From contig DIEU01000033.1 of the NCBI GenBank assembly GCA_002418775.1, positions 67,142-131,141 of the forward strand: a stretch of 64,000 bases of DNA. The letters run 5' to 3'. Shown here piece after piece: positions 16,857 to 25,390 of this stretch. Source of the stretch: Firmicutes bacterium UBA5766 (GTDB lineage Bacteria > Bacillota > Desulfotomaculia > Desulfotomaculales > Nap2-2B). How positions within the stretch are numbered: position 1 is the stretch's first letter; each line of letters starts with the position of its first letter. The notes beneath the pieces were generated by a model that searched no databases, was not told the DNA's origin, and worked only from the letters and a program-made list of their open reading frames with translations. A program made the position numbers and the translations under genes.

Positions 16857-17642
16857 ATGCGCAACCTTCTTGATAAAACACGTTCCTTAAACAGATTACT
16901 GCAGAAATCCGCAGGATATCCTGTCGATTTTAAAGAAATAGCGGGCATTCTGGGAGAAAACATCGGATGCAGCGTTTATATCATCGACCGGCGCGGTAAA
17001 CCCCTCGGGTACACATACCTGAAAGGTTTTAGTTGTGAAATAATGGATAACTTTGTTGAATCCCCTGTTGGTTTTCCTGAGGAATACAACGAAACGTTGC
17101 TGCACATGGATGAAACAAACGCTAATTTTTCACAGACACCGGGCACATGTGTTTTTAGCCAGCAGACAAGTTGTAAATTCAACAATAAAGTTGTGACGGT
17201 AGTACCTATTGTGGGGGCTGGTTCAAGATTGGGGACTCTTGTGCTGGCCAAATTTGAGACGATGTTTAATGATGAAGACCTTATCTTGGCTGAATATGGC
17301 GCTACAGTTATCGGCATGGAAATTCTTCGCGCCAGGGCAGGACGTATGGAAGAAGAAGCCCGCAAGAGAGCGGCAGTGCAAATTGCTATCGGCACACTTT
17401 CATATTCGGAACTGGATGCGGTACACCATATTTTTGAAGAGTTGAACGGCGATGAAGGCCTCCTGGTGGCCAGCAAAATAGCGGATAGTGTGGGAATAAC
17501 CCGATCGGTTATTGTAAACGCTCTGCGTAAATTTGAAAGCGCCGGTGTCATTGAATCAAAGTCCCTGGGTATGAAAGGAACGTACATCAGGGTTTTAAAC
17601 GACAGGCTGCTGGAAGAGCTTGAAAGACTTAAACAATATTAA
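16857..17642 (+). CDS. codY: GTP-sensing transcriptional repressor CodY
   Basis: Global regulator of nutrient and stationary-phase genes that responds to GTP and branched-chain amino acids. The N-terminal GAF domain (about residues 1-155) and the C-terminal winged helix with the conserved block ASKIADSVGITRSVIVNALR and GVIESKSLGMKGTYI are intact. 261 residues, usual length. ATG at 16857 lies ten bases after GAGGA; TTG at 16848 is too close. Gene order after hslU is conserved. A strong terminator follows immediately. Confidence 0.96.
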   Translation: MRNLLDKTRSLNRLLQKSAGYPVDFKEIAGILGENIGCSVYIIDRRGKPLGYTYLKGFSCEIMDNFVESPVGFPEEYNETLLHMDETNANFSQTPGTCVFSQQTSCKFNNKVVTVVPIVGAGSRLGTLVLAKFETMFNDEDLILAEYGATVIGMEILRARAGRMEEEARKRAAVQIAIGTLSYSELDAVHHIFEELNGDEGLLVASKIADSVGITRSVIVNALRKFESAGVIESKSLGMKGTYIRVLNDRLLEELERLKQY

Positions 17643-17687
17643 GCAATAAAACCACAGTTCCGCTGGAGCTGTGGTTTATTGCTTTTA
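17642..17687 (+). terminator. Rho-independent terminator of the codY operon
   Basis: A near-perfect 15-bp stem with one bulge: AGCAATAAAACCACAG (17642-17657) pairs with CTGTGGTTTATTGCT (17669-17683), followed by TTTT. Confidence 0.85.
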
Positions 17688-17837
17688 TACACCACAAACC
17701 AAAGTATTGCCATGTCTAATACATTGTGATCTTTCGGTTTTTTTATGCGTTGCTGCGTGAGGCGATGAGCACGCTTAGCAGTTGTCTTCCTTCATGATAA
17801 TTGCCGGTATAATAGACTTAAAAAGGAGAAGTATACT

Positions 17838-19286
17838 TTGGAAATCTATAATACTTTAACGAGACGAAAAGAAAAGTTTATCCCCCGTGAGGACGGTAAA
17901 GTATCCATTTACGTATGCGGCCCTACAACCTACAACTATATCCATCTTGGAAACGCCCGGCCTCTCGTTTTCTTCGATACCGTACGCCGCTACTTCACGC
18001 AGCTGGGATTTCAGGTTAACTACATCCAGAACTTCACTGACATAGACGACAAGATCATTAAAAAATCCCTTGAGGAAGGGTCAGACGCAGCAACTGTTTC
18101 TCAAAAATATATCGAAGAATATTACAAGGATGCCGATGCTTTAAACGTGGCCAGGGCAAACCGCCACCCCAGGGTTTCCGAACACATGAAAGAAATCATG
18201 GAAATGGTCTCTGCTTTAATAGAAAAAGGATTTGCCTACGAAATTGAAGGTGATGTATATTTTGACGTTCCGTCTTTTCCGAAATATGGTAAACTATCCC
18301 ATAGATCAAGCGATGAGATACTTTCTGGCGCAAGGGTAGAGGTAGATCCCAGGAAAAAAAACCCGGCCGATTTTGCGCTCTGGAAGGCAGCCAAAGAAGG
18401 TGAACCCTTCTGGGAAAGCCCCTGGGGCGCCGGGCGACCTGGCTGGCACATAGAATGTTCGGTAATGTCTTTGAAATACCTTGGTTCCGGTTTTGATATT
18501 CATGGAGGAGGGATGGACCTTATCTTCCCCCACCACGAAAATGAAATCGCCCAATCAGAAGCCGCTACAGGGAAACCTTTTGCGCGATACTGGATTCATA
18601 ATGGTTTTATTACCATTAACCAGGATAAAATGTCAAAATCATTAGGCAACTTTTTTTTAGTCAGAGAGATCCTGGAAAAATTTAATCCCCTTTCAGTACG
18701 CTTTTTCCTTCTTTCCACACATTACCGCAGTCCGTTAGATTTTGATTTTGAAAAGCTGGAAGCATCGGGACAAGGGTTGGAACGCCTAAAGAACAGCATT
18801 GATCTGCTTGAGGAAGCCATCAAAAAACGGTCGTCAGCTGAGCTTAAAGAAAAAGATTCAGATTTTCAGACGAAGCTAATTGATTTAAAAAAACGTTTTA
18901 ACCAGGCAATGGATGATGACTTTAACACCGCTCTGGCTATCGGTATTTTCTTTGAGGCCGCCAAAGAAGTAAATACGTTTTTAAACCAAAACACAATATT
19001 TGGCAAAGCTGATTTAATCGATGCAATTGAGCTGTATGCATACTTTAACAACGTTCTGGGGCTGTTTAAAACAGGTCCCGACGGTAAATTTATCCTTGAG
19101 GAGAAACCACATACCGATGACAGCCTGGTCCAATCCTTAATTGAGTTGCTTTTAGAAATCCGTCAGGAAGCCCGTACAAAAAAAGACTGGCCAACAGCTG
19201 ACCGGATCCGCAACGGTCTGAATGAAATGGGTATTATAATAGAAGATACTCCGGACGGCGCCAGATGGAAAATAAGCGTTCAGTAA
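17838..19286 (+). CDS. cysS: Cysteinyl-tRNA synthetase
   Basis: Class I synthetase charging tRNA-Cys. The HIGH-type motif HLGN is at residues 36-39 and KMSKS at 264-268. Zinc ligands are C27, the WHIECS cysteine and HHENE. 482 residues, normal. TTG start at 17838 follows AAAAAGGAGAAG. A TATAAT at 17808-17813 lies upstream with only a poorly spaced TTGTCT as a possible -35. It starts the conserved cluster cysS-mrnC-rlmB-rae1-sigH. A repeat array follows its stop. Confidence 0.96.
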   Translation: MEIYNTLTRRKEKFIPREDGKVSIYVCGPTTYNYIHLGNARPLVFFDTVRRYFTQLGFQVNYIQNFTDIDDKIIKKSLEEGSDAATVSQKYIEEYYKDADALNVARANRHPRVSEHMKEIMEMVSALIEKGFAYEIEGDVYFDVPSFPKYGKLSHRSSDEILSGARVEVDPRKKNPADFALWKAAKEGEPFWESPWGAGRPGWHIECSVMSLKYLGSGFDIHGGGMDLIFPHHENEIAQSEAATGKPFARYWIHNGFITINQDKMSKSLGNFFLVREILEKFNPLSVRFFLLSTHYRSPLDFDFEKLEASGQGLERLKNSIDLLEEAIKKRSSAELKEKDSDFQTKLIDLKKRFNQAMDDDFNTALAIGIFFEAAKEVNTFLNQNTIFGKADLIDAIELYAYFNNVLGLFKTGPDGKFILEEKPHTDDSLVQSLIELLLEIRQEARTKKDWPTADRIRNGLNEMGIIIEDTPDGARWKISVQ

Positions 19287-19307
19287 AACCATCAAAATGA
19301 TCCGGCG

Positions 19308-19459
19308 AAGGAAGCAAGGGGGAAGCAAGGGGACGGGAAGCAAGGGGACGTTCTTTTTGCTTCCAGGAAGCAAGGGGACGTTCTTTTTGGGAAGCAAGGG
19401 GACGTTCTTTTTGCTTCCCAATAAGTCAATTTTTATAATAAGTCAAGCCTGACCCCCTA
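19308..19459. repeat. GGAAGCAA/GGGGACG palindromic repeat array plus 40-bp module
   Basis: Five head-to-tail GGAAGCAAGGGG units (19308-19418). Some are completed by GACGTTCTTTTT and the reverse arm TTGCTTCC to form hairpins. Directly after comes a 40-bp module (19420-19459) that starts AATAAGTCAATTTT, ends AGTCAAGCCTGACCCCCTA, and recurs with one mismatch at 39583-39622. The module ends nine bases before the mrnC GTG. Member of the dispersed family described in the findings. Confidence 0.9.
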
Positions 19460-19467
19460 AAAAGCAG

Positions 19468-19890
19468 GTGAACAGTTTTTTGCAGAATGGAAAATGTCCT
19501 CCCGAAGAAATTCCGGTTTTAGTGCTGGCTTATCTGGGCGATGCTGTTTATGATTTATACGTCCGCCAGTATCTCATTGAACAGGGTATAACACGGCTTA
19601 ATGTATTGCATAAAAAAGCAACCGGTTATGTTCAGGCCGAAAAACAGGCAATTTCCATACGCTCTCTTGAGAAAAGTTTAAGTGACGATGAAGCGGCAGT
19701 GGCCAGAAGAGGACGCAACGCTAAAAGCGGACATTTGAAAAAAGGGAAAGATATTGGTCATTACCATTATAGTACGGGTCTGGAGGCGCTAGTCGGTTAT
19801 TTGTATCTAAAGCAGAACTATACCCGTCTCCAGGAAGTGTTAACAATGGCCCGTGAGGCGGTAGACGCAAGCGAAATCCCGCAAGAATAA
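19468..19890 (+). CDS. mrnC: Mini-ribonuclease III
   Basis: RNase III catalytic domain without a double-strand-binding domain; in B. subtilis MrnC matures the 5' and 3' ends of 23S rRNA. Catalytic-region motifs are AYLGDAVYDLYVR (D25) and GLEALVGYLYL, with RRGRNAKSG between. 140 residues. GTG at 19468 is used; TTG at 19480 is an in-frame alternative. The repeat module ending at 19459 lies directly upstream, so the leader is repeat-derived. Conserved position between cysS and rlmB. Confidence 0.93.
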   Translation: MNSFLQNGKCPPEEIPVLVLAYLGDAVYDLYVRQYLIEQGITRLNVLHKKATGYVQAEKQAISIRSLEKSLSDDEAAVARRGRNAKSGHLKKGKDIGHYHYSTGLEALVGYLYLKQNYTRLQEVLTMAREAVDASEIPQE

Positions 19891-19908
19891 AAGCAGGTGA
19901 AATCCTAG

Positions 19909-20679
19909 GTGAACCCGGACGGGGTACATGAAGATTATATTGTCGGGCGCAATCCTGTGCGGGAGGCCCTAAAGGCCAACCGCCCAATCAACAAGCTTCT
20001 TCTGGCCGGAAAAACAGACACCGGCCCCGGACATGAAATCAGAATGCTGGCCAGAGAGAAAAATATTCCCGTTGTCTTTGTCGAAAGAACATACCTGGAT
20101 AAAATGTTCCCCGGAGTCGTACACCAGGGTACCGCTGCCCTATGCTCCGCTAAAGGTTATCTTTCAATTGATGAGTTGTTGCTTTCCGCAGGGTCAGAGC
20201 CCTTTTTATTCCTTCTGCCGGAACTTAATGATCCGCGCAACCTTGGCGCCATTGCCCGTACCGCTGAAGCAGTCGGCGCGCATGGTATAGTAATTACAGC
20301 GCATCGCAGTGTGTCACTCACGCCGGCGGCTGTTAAAGCTTCGGCAGGAGCATTCGAATACGTGCCTGTATGCAGGGTAACGAACATGGTCCAGACAATA
20401 AAATATCTTAAGCAAAAAAATATCTGGATAGTAGGAGCACACCCTTTGGCAAAAGAGATTTTTTGGGATTCCCGCCTTGATGGACCTGTAGCTCTTGTCA
20501 TAGGAGGCGAGGGAAAGGGACTCGGCCCTCTGATCAGAAAAAATTGTGACATTTTGGTTGGTTTGCCAATGGCAGGCAGGTTAAATTCATTAAATGCTTC
20601 AGTAGCCGCAGCCCTGCTGGCTTATGAAGTATTCAGGCAAAGGAGATTGGCTGCTCATGGGAGAGCGACTGATCGTTGA
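19909..20679 (+). CDS. rlmB: 23S rRNA (guanosine-2'-O)-methyltransferase RlmB
   Basis: SPOUT/TrmH-family methyltransferase modifying a conserved G of the 23S peptidyl-transferase region. The N-terminal substrate-binding domain starts IVGRNPVREALKANRPINKL. The SPOUT motifs are LNDPRNLGAIARTAEAVGA, VIGGEGKGLGPLIR and LPMAGRLNSLNASVAAALL. 256 residues. GTG start at 19909. Overlaps the next gene by 23 bases, typical of this cluster. Confidence 0.95.
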   Translation: MNPDGVHEDYIVGRNPVREALKANRPINKLLLAGKTDTGPGHEIRMLAREKNIPVVFVERTYLDKMFPGVVHQGTAALCSAKGYLSIDELLLSAGSEPFLFLLPELNDPRNLGAIARTAEAVGAHGIVITAHRSVSLTPAAVKASAGAFEYVPVCRVTNMVQTIKYLKQKNIWIVGAHPLAKEIFWDSRLDGPVALVIGGEGKGLGPLIRKNCDILVGLPMAGRLNSLNASVAAALLAYEVFRQRRLAAHGRATDR

Positions 20680-21172
20680 TGGTTATAACGTTATTTTTGC
20701 CTGGCCGGAAACATCTGATGAGCTAAAAAAAAATGGTCTGGAAAGCGCAAGGAACAAGCTCATCAATATATTAGTCAATCATGCCGCTTTAACGGGCATT
20801 GAAACAATAATTGTTTTCGACGCCGCAAAAACAAAAGACTCTCAGCATGAAGTTGAAAACACATTCGGTTTAAAAGTAATTTATACCATAGAAGGAGAAA
20901 CCGCCGACAACGTCATTGAAAAGCTCTCGAAAGAATTTTCAGGACGGGGAACCGTTTATGTAGCAACATCAGATTGGCTGGAACAGCGGATGATACTTGG
21001 ATACGGAGCATTCCGGCTTACACCTAAAGAACTGCTTTCCTGGATAGAACGTGTAAAAAAAGATACGGAACACTATTCTACGGGCGGAACTCCTGTTGAC
21101 GGCTATTTGGAGAAAAGCTTAAACGAAAACATACGTTTGATTTTTGAAAAATGGCGTCGTAAAAGAAGTTAA
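20657..21172 (+). CDS. rae1: NYN-domain ribosome-associated endoribonuclease Rae1 (YacP)
   Basis: PIN-like NYN nuclease; in B. subtilis Rae1 (YacP) enters the ribosomal A site and cuts mRNA. Acidic active-site candidates sit in LIVDGYNVIFAW, IIVFDAAKTKD, GETADNVIE and VATSDWLEQ. 171 residues. ATG at 20657 begins MGERLIVDGYN and follows AAAGGAG by about eleven bases; the open frame upstream lies inside rlmB. Conserved position before sigH. Confidence 0.9.
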   Translation: MGERLIVDGYNVIFAWPETSDELKKNGLESARNKLINILVNHAALTGIETIIVFDAAKTKDSQHEVENTFGLKVIYTIEGETADNVIEKLSKEFSGRGTVYVATSDWLEQRMILGYGAFRLTPKELLSWIERVKKDTEHYSTGGTPVDGYLEKSLNENIRLIFEKWRRKRS

Positions 21173-21185
21173 ATTGGATTTTTTC

Positions 21186-21214
21186 TTGACGGGGATTTTA
21201 CCCTACGTTATAAT
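21186..21214 (+). promoter_or_regulatory. Sigma-A-type promoter of sigH
   Basis: TTGACG (21186-21191), exactly 17 bases, then a perfect TATAAT (21209-21214). It gives sigH its own transcript with a leader of about 75 bases. Confidence 0.82.
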
Positions 21215-21297
21215 AGGCCAATGAGGTCGTCCAAGGGTAACTCAATAACTACACATTATTTAACTAACCGATTAGACTATAAAAGTGGGGGGATATA

Positions 21298-21942
21298 GTG
21301 AATCTAAGTATTCAAAGAGATATCGCTGCCTCTTACCAGTTAATGATTGATGAAGAAGTAGTTGAGTTTGCCAGGGAAGGTGATATTGGCGCCTTAGAAT
21401 TTCTAATCAACAAATATAAGAATTTTGTACGTGCAAAAGCACGTTCCTATTTCCTAGTAGGGGCAGACAGGGAAGATATTATCCAGGAAGGTATGATTGG
21501 TCTTTATAAGGCTATTCGCGATTTCAGGACGGACAAACTCTCATCCTTCCGGGCCTTTGCGGAATTATGTATTACAAGACAGATAATTACCGCCATTAAA
21601 ACAGCTACAAGACAAAAACATATTCCACTAAATTCTTATGTATCCTTAAATAAACCTGTCTACGAAGAAGATTCCGACCGCACTTTGTTAGATATCATTT
21701 CCAGTTCCAAAGTAGCGGATCCCGAAGAAATGATCATCAGCAGGGAAGAATATTACGACATAGAGGAAAAAATGGGTGAAATACTAAGCTCTTTGGAATG
21801 GAAGGTGCTTATGTCCTACCTGGAAGGCAAGTCTTACCAGGAAATCGCAGAGGACTTGAAACGTCATGTAAAATCAATCGACAACGCCCTGCAGAGGGTT
21901 AAGCGAAAGCTGGAAAGATATCTCGAAAAACGTGAAGCTTAG
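21298..21942 (+). CDS. sigH: RNA polymerase sigma-H factor
   Basis: Sigma-70 family factor that directs early sporulation and transition-state genes. Region 2 is visible in ALEFLINKYKNFVRAKARSYF and DIIQEGMIGLYKAIRDF. Region 4 is visible in LSSLEWKVLMSYLEGKSYQEIAEDL followed by KSIDNALQRVKRKL. 214 residues, matching Spo0H. GTG start at 21298 follows GGGGGGAT. It ends the cysS-mrnC-rlmB-rae1-sigH cluster and has its own promoter and terminator. Confidence 0.95.
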   Translation: MNLSIQRDIAASYQLMIDEEVVEFAREGDIGALEFLINKYKNFVRAKARSYFLVGADREDIIQEGMIGLYKAIRDFRTDKLSSFRAFAELCITRQIITAIKTATRQKHIPLNSYVSLNKPVYEEDSDRTLLDIISSSKVADPEEMIISREEYYDIEEKMGEILSSLEWKVLMSYLEGKSYQEIAEDLKRHVKSIDNALQRVKRKLERYLEKREA

Positions 21943-21980
21943 AAGGTCTGTCCGGCATAAAGTTGACAGGCCTTTTTTTT
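21943..21980 (+). terminator. Rho-independent terminator of sigH
   Basis: AAGGTCTGTC (21943-21952) pairs with GACAGGCCTT (21965-21974, one G-T pair), followed by a run of T. Confidence 0.85.
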
Positions 21981-22060
21981 AAGTAAAATGTTAAAAGGTG
22001 AGCGTTCTTTTCCTGTTTCCTTATGAATACAGATTATCACAGAATGAGAACAAATAACAA

Positions 22061-22089
22061 TTGACTTTTGTTTATTTCATAATTAGAAT
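22061..22089 (+). promoter_or_regulatory. Sigma-A-type promoter of the trp operon
   Basis: TTGACT (22061-22066), 17-base spacer, TAGAAT (22084-22089). A start near 22096 would give a 140-base leader that contains the TRAP site and attenuator. Confidence 0.75.
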
Positions 22090-22110
22090 ATTAAAAAATA
22101 AATAATTATC

Positions 22111-22152
22111 TAGTTTAGCTGAGTTGAGTTAGTTTAGGAGAGTTGAGATGAG
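22111..22152 (+). promoter_or_regulatory. Putative TRAP-binding site: nine (G/U)AG triplets
   Basis: Triplets at 22111, 22116, 22121, 22126, 22130, 22135, 22140, 22145 and 22150 are all TAG or GAG. They are separated by two bases, with one separation of a single base. This is the architecture bound by the TRAP (MtrB) ring in B. subtilis, whose trp leader has eleven such triplets. It lies about 15 bases after the predicted transcription start and directly before the attenuator. The mtrB gene is not in this window. Confidence 0.82.
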
Positions 22153-22240
22153 CATGGTTGTTATATTTTGCACAAAACCGATGTTCGTCTGCAGACATCG
22201 GTTTTTTTATTTATGCGCAGGAGGTGAAAAATTATATTGA
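22148..22240 (+). CDS. Possible 30-residue trp leader ORF overlapping trpE
   Basis: ATG at 22148, seven bases after an AGGAG that lies inside the TRAP site, opens a 30-codon frame (MSMVVIFCTKPMFVCRHRFF ...). It crosses the attenuator hairpin and stops with TGA at 22238-22240, overlapping the trpE TTG (TTGA). It has no Trp codon, so it is not a classical leader peptide. If translated it would couple trpE translation to TRAP occupancy. It could also be chance. Confidence 0.35.
   Translation: MSMVVIFCTKPMFVCRHRFFYLCAGGEKLY
22150..22186 (+). promoter_or_regulatory. Antiterminator helix of the trp attenuator
   Basis: GAGCATGGTT (22150-22159) can pair with AACC-G-ATGTTC (22176-22186) with one bulged G and one G-U pair. 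It consumes the last GAG of the TRAP site and the 5' arm of the terminator. TRAP binding would therefore block it and favour termination, as in the B. subtilis mechanism. Confidence 0.65.
22175..22208 (+). terminator. Attenuator terminator upstream of trpE
   Basis: AAACCGATGT (22175-22184) pairs with ACATCGGTTT (22195-22204), followed by T residues to 22208. It lies in the leader, before the ribosome site of trpE, so it acts as a conditional terminator. Confidence 0.85.
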
Positions 22241-23721
22241 TTGAACCGGGGCTAAATGAGTATATCCAATTAAGCAGATCCTACAACCTGGTTCCTGTCA
22301 GTTGCGAATTCCCCGCTGATACCGAAACACCAATAACATTGTTCAGGAAAACAGCTGGCGGAAGACCGTCTTTTCTTCTGGAAAGCGTTGAAGGAAAAGA
22401 AAAGATTGCCCGCTATTCTTTTATTGGTCTTGATCCTGCAATTCTATACAGCCACCTTGGTGATCACGGCCAGATCAAGAATGGTTCAGACGATGTTACC
22501 AAGGAAGTAACAGGAGATCCCTTCAAAATCCTAAGCAATCTCCTCAGCGCCTATAAAACACCTGTTCAAACAGTGATGCCAAGGTTTTTTGGAGGAGCGG
22601 TCGGTTATTTCGGTTATGAAATGTCGCAATGGCTAGAAAGGCTCCCTCATACAGCAAAAGATGATTTAGGTCTTTGTGATTGCATGTTCATGTTTTGCGG
22701 GATAATTCTGATTTTTGACCACCTGCGCCATTCACTGCGAATCGTGGTTAACAACATGATGAATGAATCTCCGGAAAAGTCCTATTCCCTGGCCGTGGAA
22801 AAAATTGAGCAGTTTTTTAAGAAGTTAAGAGCGCCCGTTACCGGCGATAATGATTTTTTAACAGCTAGGTCTGAAGAAAAAATAAGCGTATCCGGCATCG
22901 AAAGCAATATGAGATATGAAGATTTTCTAAATGGCGTGGTTAAAGCAAAAGAATATATCAGAAAAGGAGATATCCTTCAGGTCGTGCTTTCGCAGCGTTT
23001 CCGCCTTCCCTTTGAAGGCGATCCTTTTCAGACATACCGGCGTTTGCGTTCAATAAATCCCTCTCCCTACCTTTATTACATTGATTTCGGCAATCTGGTT
23101 ATAGCCGGTTCCTCGCCGGAAATGCTGGTGCGTGTTGAGGAAGATGAAGTTGAAACCAGGCCGATTGCAGGAACAAGACCACGCGGCGAAACTCACCTGG
23201 AGGATGAACGATTAAGCCTGGATCTCTTAGACGACCCCAAAGAAAAAGCGGAACATATTATGCTTGTCGACTTGGGACGAAACGACCTGGGACGTGTCTG
23301 CAAACCCGGCACAGTCGAAGTCCCTCATTTTATGGAAGTAGAAAAATACTCACATGTTATGCACCTGGTATCCGCTGTCCGCGGTAAACTTTCCCCTGGT
23401 CTTACGGCGTTTGACGCATTAAAGTCGTGTTTCCCGGCAGGGACGGTTTCCGGAGCCCCTAAAGTAAGGGCTATGGAAATTATCGACGAACTTGAACCGT
23501 CAAAACGGGGACCTTATGCAGGGGCGGTCGGGTATTTTGGCTATAATGGCAATCTGGACTCCGCGATCACGATCAGGACTATTTTATTTCACCAAAATCA
23601 TGCGTATATCCAGGCGGGAGCAGGAATTGTCGCTGACTCGGAACCTGAAAAAGAGTATCAGGAAACCGTTAATAAGGCCCAGGCATTATTTCAAACTGTT
23701 GCTCTTTCACAAAAAGGATAA
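22237..23721 (+). CDS. trpE: Anthranilate synthase component I
   Basis: Chorismate to anthranilate with ammonia from TrpG; first committed step of tryptophan synthesis. 494 residues. The chorismate-binding core includes GDILQVVLSQRF, IAGSSPEMLVR, RPIAGTRPRG, LLDDPKEKAEHIMLVDLGRNDLGR in part, FPAGTVSGAPKVRAMEII and DSAITIRT. The N-terminal LLESVEG corresponds to the tryptophan feedback site region. TTG start at 22237 follows AGGAGGTGAAAA. First gene of the trp operon, behind the TRAP attenuator. Confidence 0.96.
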   Translation: MIEPGLNEYIQLSRSYNLVPVSCEFPADTETPITLFRKTAGGRPSFLLESVEGKEKIARYSFIGLDPAILYSHLGDHGQIKNGSDDVTKEVTGDPFKILSNLLSAYKTPVQTVMPRFFGGAVGYFGYEMSQWLERLPHTAKDDLGLCDCMFMFCGIILIFDHLRHSLRIVVNNMMNESPEKSYSLAVEKIEQFFKKLRAPVTGDNDFLTARSEEKISVSGIESNMRYEDFLNGVVKAKEYIRKGDILQVVLSQRFRLPFEGDPFQTYRRLRSINPSPYLYYIDFGNLVIAGSSPEMLVRVEEDEVETRPIAGTRPRGETHLEDERLSLDLLDDPKEKAEHIMLVDLGRNDLGRVCKPGTVEVPHFMEVEKYSHVMHLVSAVRGKLSPGLTAFDALKSCFPAGTVSGAPKVRAMEIIDELEPSKRGPYAGAVGYFGYNGNLDSAITIRTILFHQNHAYIQAGAGIVADSEPEKEYQETVNKAQALFQTVALSQKG

Positions 23722-23751
23722 AAATTCATCAACAAAAGGAGGTGGCTTAAG

Positions 23752-24375
23752 TTGCTGGTGATGATCGACAACTACGACTCATTTACCTTCAACCTGGTGC
23801 AGTATTTCGGACAATTAAAGGTAGAAGTGGGCGTTTGGCGCAACGACCAGATTAGTCTTCCCCAGCTGGAAGAAATAAACCCGACTCATATCGTCATCTC
23901 CCCGGGGCCCGGTTCACCTGATCAAGCAGGAATTTCACTTGATGTAATCAGCAAATTGGCCGGCCGTATACCCATACTGGGTGTCTGTCTAGGGCACCAA
24001 GCCATCGGCCAGGCCTTTGGCGGGCGTGTAGTCAACGCCGGACGCTTGATGCACGGAAAAACATCTTTGATTTACCACGATGGCGGTGGGATTTACAAAG
24101 ATATACCGTCACCGTTTCAGGCAACCCGTTATCATTCCTTGATGGTCTCAAGTGAAGAACTACCCTCCTGCCTGGCGGTCAGCGCCTGGACTTCGGAAGG
24201 TGAAATTATGGGCCTGCGGCATAAGGAACTGCCGGTCGAAGGTGTTCAGTTCCACCCGGAATCAATTTTAACCGAGTACGGCCTTGATCTGCTGCGCAAT
24301 TTTATTATCAACAATATCAAAGAAAGAGGAGATAAAGATGTCTCAGGATATTTCAATAATCAAGGAAGCAATTGA
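23752..24375 (+). CDS. trpG: Anthranilate synthase component II (glutamine amidotransferase)
   Basis: Class I glutamine amidotransferase supplying ammonia to TrpE, and possibly to aminodeoxychorismate synthase. Motifs are MIDNYDSFTFNLVQYF, SPGPGSP, GVCLGHQAI (catalytic Cys), and HPESI with its His/Glu near the end. 207 residues. TTG at 23752 follows AAAAGGAGGTGG. The 3' end overlaps trpD by 38 bases, because trpD starts at an internal ATG with its own GAGGAG. Confidence 0.95.
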   Translation: MLVMIDNYDSFTFNLVQYFGQLKVEVGVWRNDQISLPQLEEINPTHIVISPGPGSPDQAGISLDVISKLAGRIPILGVCLGHQAIGQAFGGRVVNAGRLMHGKTSLIYHDGGGIYKDIPSPFQATRYHSLMVSSEELPSCLAVSAWTSEGEIMGLRHKELPVEGVQFHPESILTEYGLDLLRNFIINNIKERGDKDVSGYFNNQGSN

Positions 24376-25390
24376 ATACCTTACAGCGGGTAAAGACCTG
24401 ACGGAATGCCAGTCTGAAAATGTTATGGAAGCTATTATGGAAGGTCAGGCTACCTCCGCGCAGATAGCGGCGCTTTTGGTCTCGTTGAGATTAAAAGGGG
24501 AAACTGTTGAAGAGATTACTGGTTTTGTGAAAGTGATGCGCAAAAAAGCGACCCGCATTAATACTAAATATCCGGTCGTCGTCGACACCTGCGGGACGGG
24601 CGGAGACGGCGCCAACACATTTAATATATCCACCACTGCAGCATTAGTAATAGCCGGAGCTGGAGTTCCGGTCGCAAAACACGGCAATCGCTCAGTCTCC
24701 AGCAAATGCGGTTCGGCTGACCTCCTTGAGGCCTTAAATGTTCGCATTGACCTGGAACCGGATCAGGTTGAATCCTGTCTCGAAGAAACCGGTATTGCTT
24801 TCCTGTTTGCGCCGTTAATGCACTCGGCTATGAAGCACGTCGCGGGACCGCGCCGGGAAATCGGAATCCGCACAGTTTTTAATGTATTGGGCCCGTTGAC
24901 CAATCCGGCCGGGGCAAAAGCGCAGATACTGGGAGTATATAATCGTGAGCTTACGGCAAAGCTGGGCGGTGTGCTCGCCCGTTTAGGCACTGAGCATTCT
25001 TTTATCATCCACGGCGACCAGGGACTTGATGAAATTTCACTTTCCGGACCTGCCTATATATGCGAAATAAAAAATGGAGAGATAAGCGAATATACGGTTG
25101 ATCCCGAAAAATACGGCCTGCAGAGATCTCCGGTAAAGGAGCTTTTAGGGGGATCTCCATCTGAAAACGCTGTGCACACCTTGTCTATTTTAAATGGAGA
25201 GCCCGGTCCGCGCAGGGATGCCGTTTTAATTAATGCAGCCTTTGGATTGGTGGCGTCCGGTTTGGCGAAGGATTTTTCCGAAGGAATTGATCTGGCGGCA
25301 GAAAGCATATCAAACGGTTCCGCATTGAAGAAGCTTCAGCACCTGATCAGGTTTACCAACTCGGCGAAAGAACAGGTGAGCAGTCAGTGA
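24338..25390 (+). CDS. trpD: Anthranilate phosphoribosyltransferase
   Basis: Transfers phosphoribosyl from PRPP to anthranilate. Motifs are VDTCGTGGDGANTFNIST (PRPP loop), VAKHGNRSVSSKCGSAD and FNVLGPLTNPA. 350 residues. ATG at 24338 follows AAAGAGGAG. The longer open frame from 24284 lies inside trpG. The stop overlaps the trpC GTG (GTGA). Confidence 0.96.
   Translation: MSQDISIIKEAIEYLTAGKDLTECQSENVMEAIMEGQATSAQIAALLVSLRLKGETVEEITGFVKVMRKKATRINTKYPVVVDTCGTGGDGANTFNISTTAALVIAGAGVPVAKHGNRSVSSKCGSADLLEALNVRIDLEPDQVESCLEETGIAFLFAPLMHSAMKHVAGPRREIGIRTVFNVLGPLTNPAGAKAQILGVYNRELTAKLGGVLARLGTEHSFIIHGDQGLDEISLSGPAYICEIKNGEISEYTVDPEKYGLQRSPVKELLGGSPSENAVHTLSILNGEPGPRRDAVLINAAFGLVASGLAKDFSEGIDLAAESISNGSALKKLQHLIRFTNSAKEQVSSQ

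Noticed and set aside
17782..17813. Promoter of cysS (TTGTCT and TATAAT)
   Set aside because: The -10 is perfect but the spacer is 20 bases. It is not listed as a feature.
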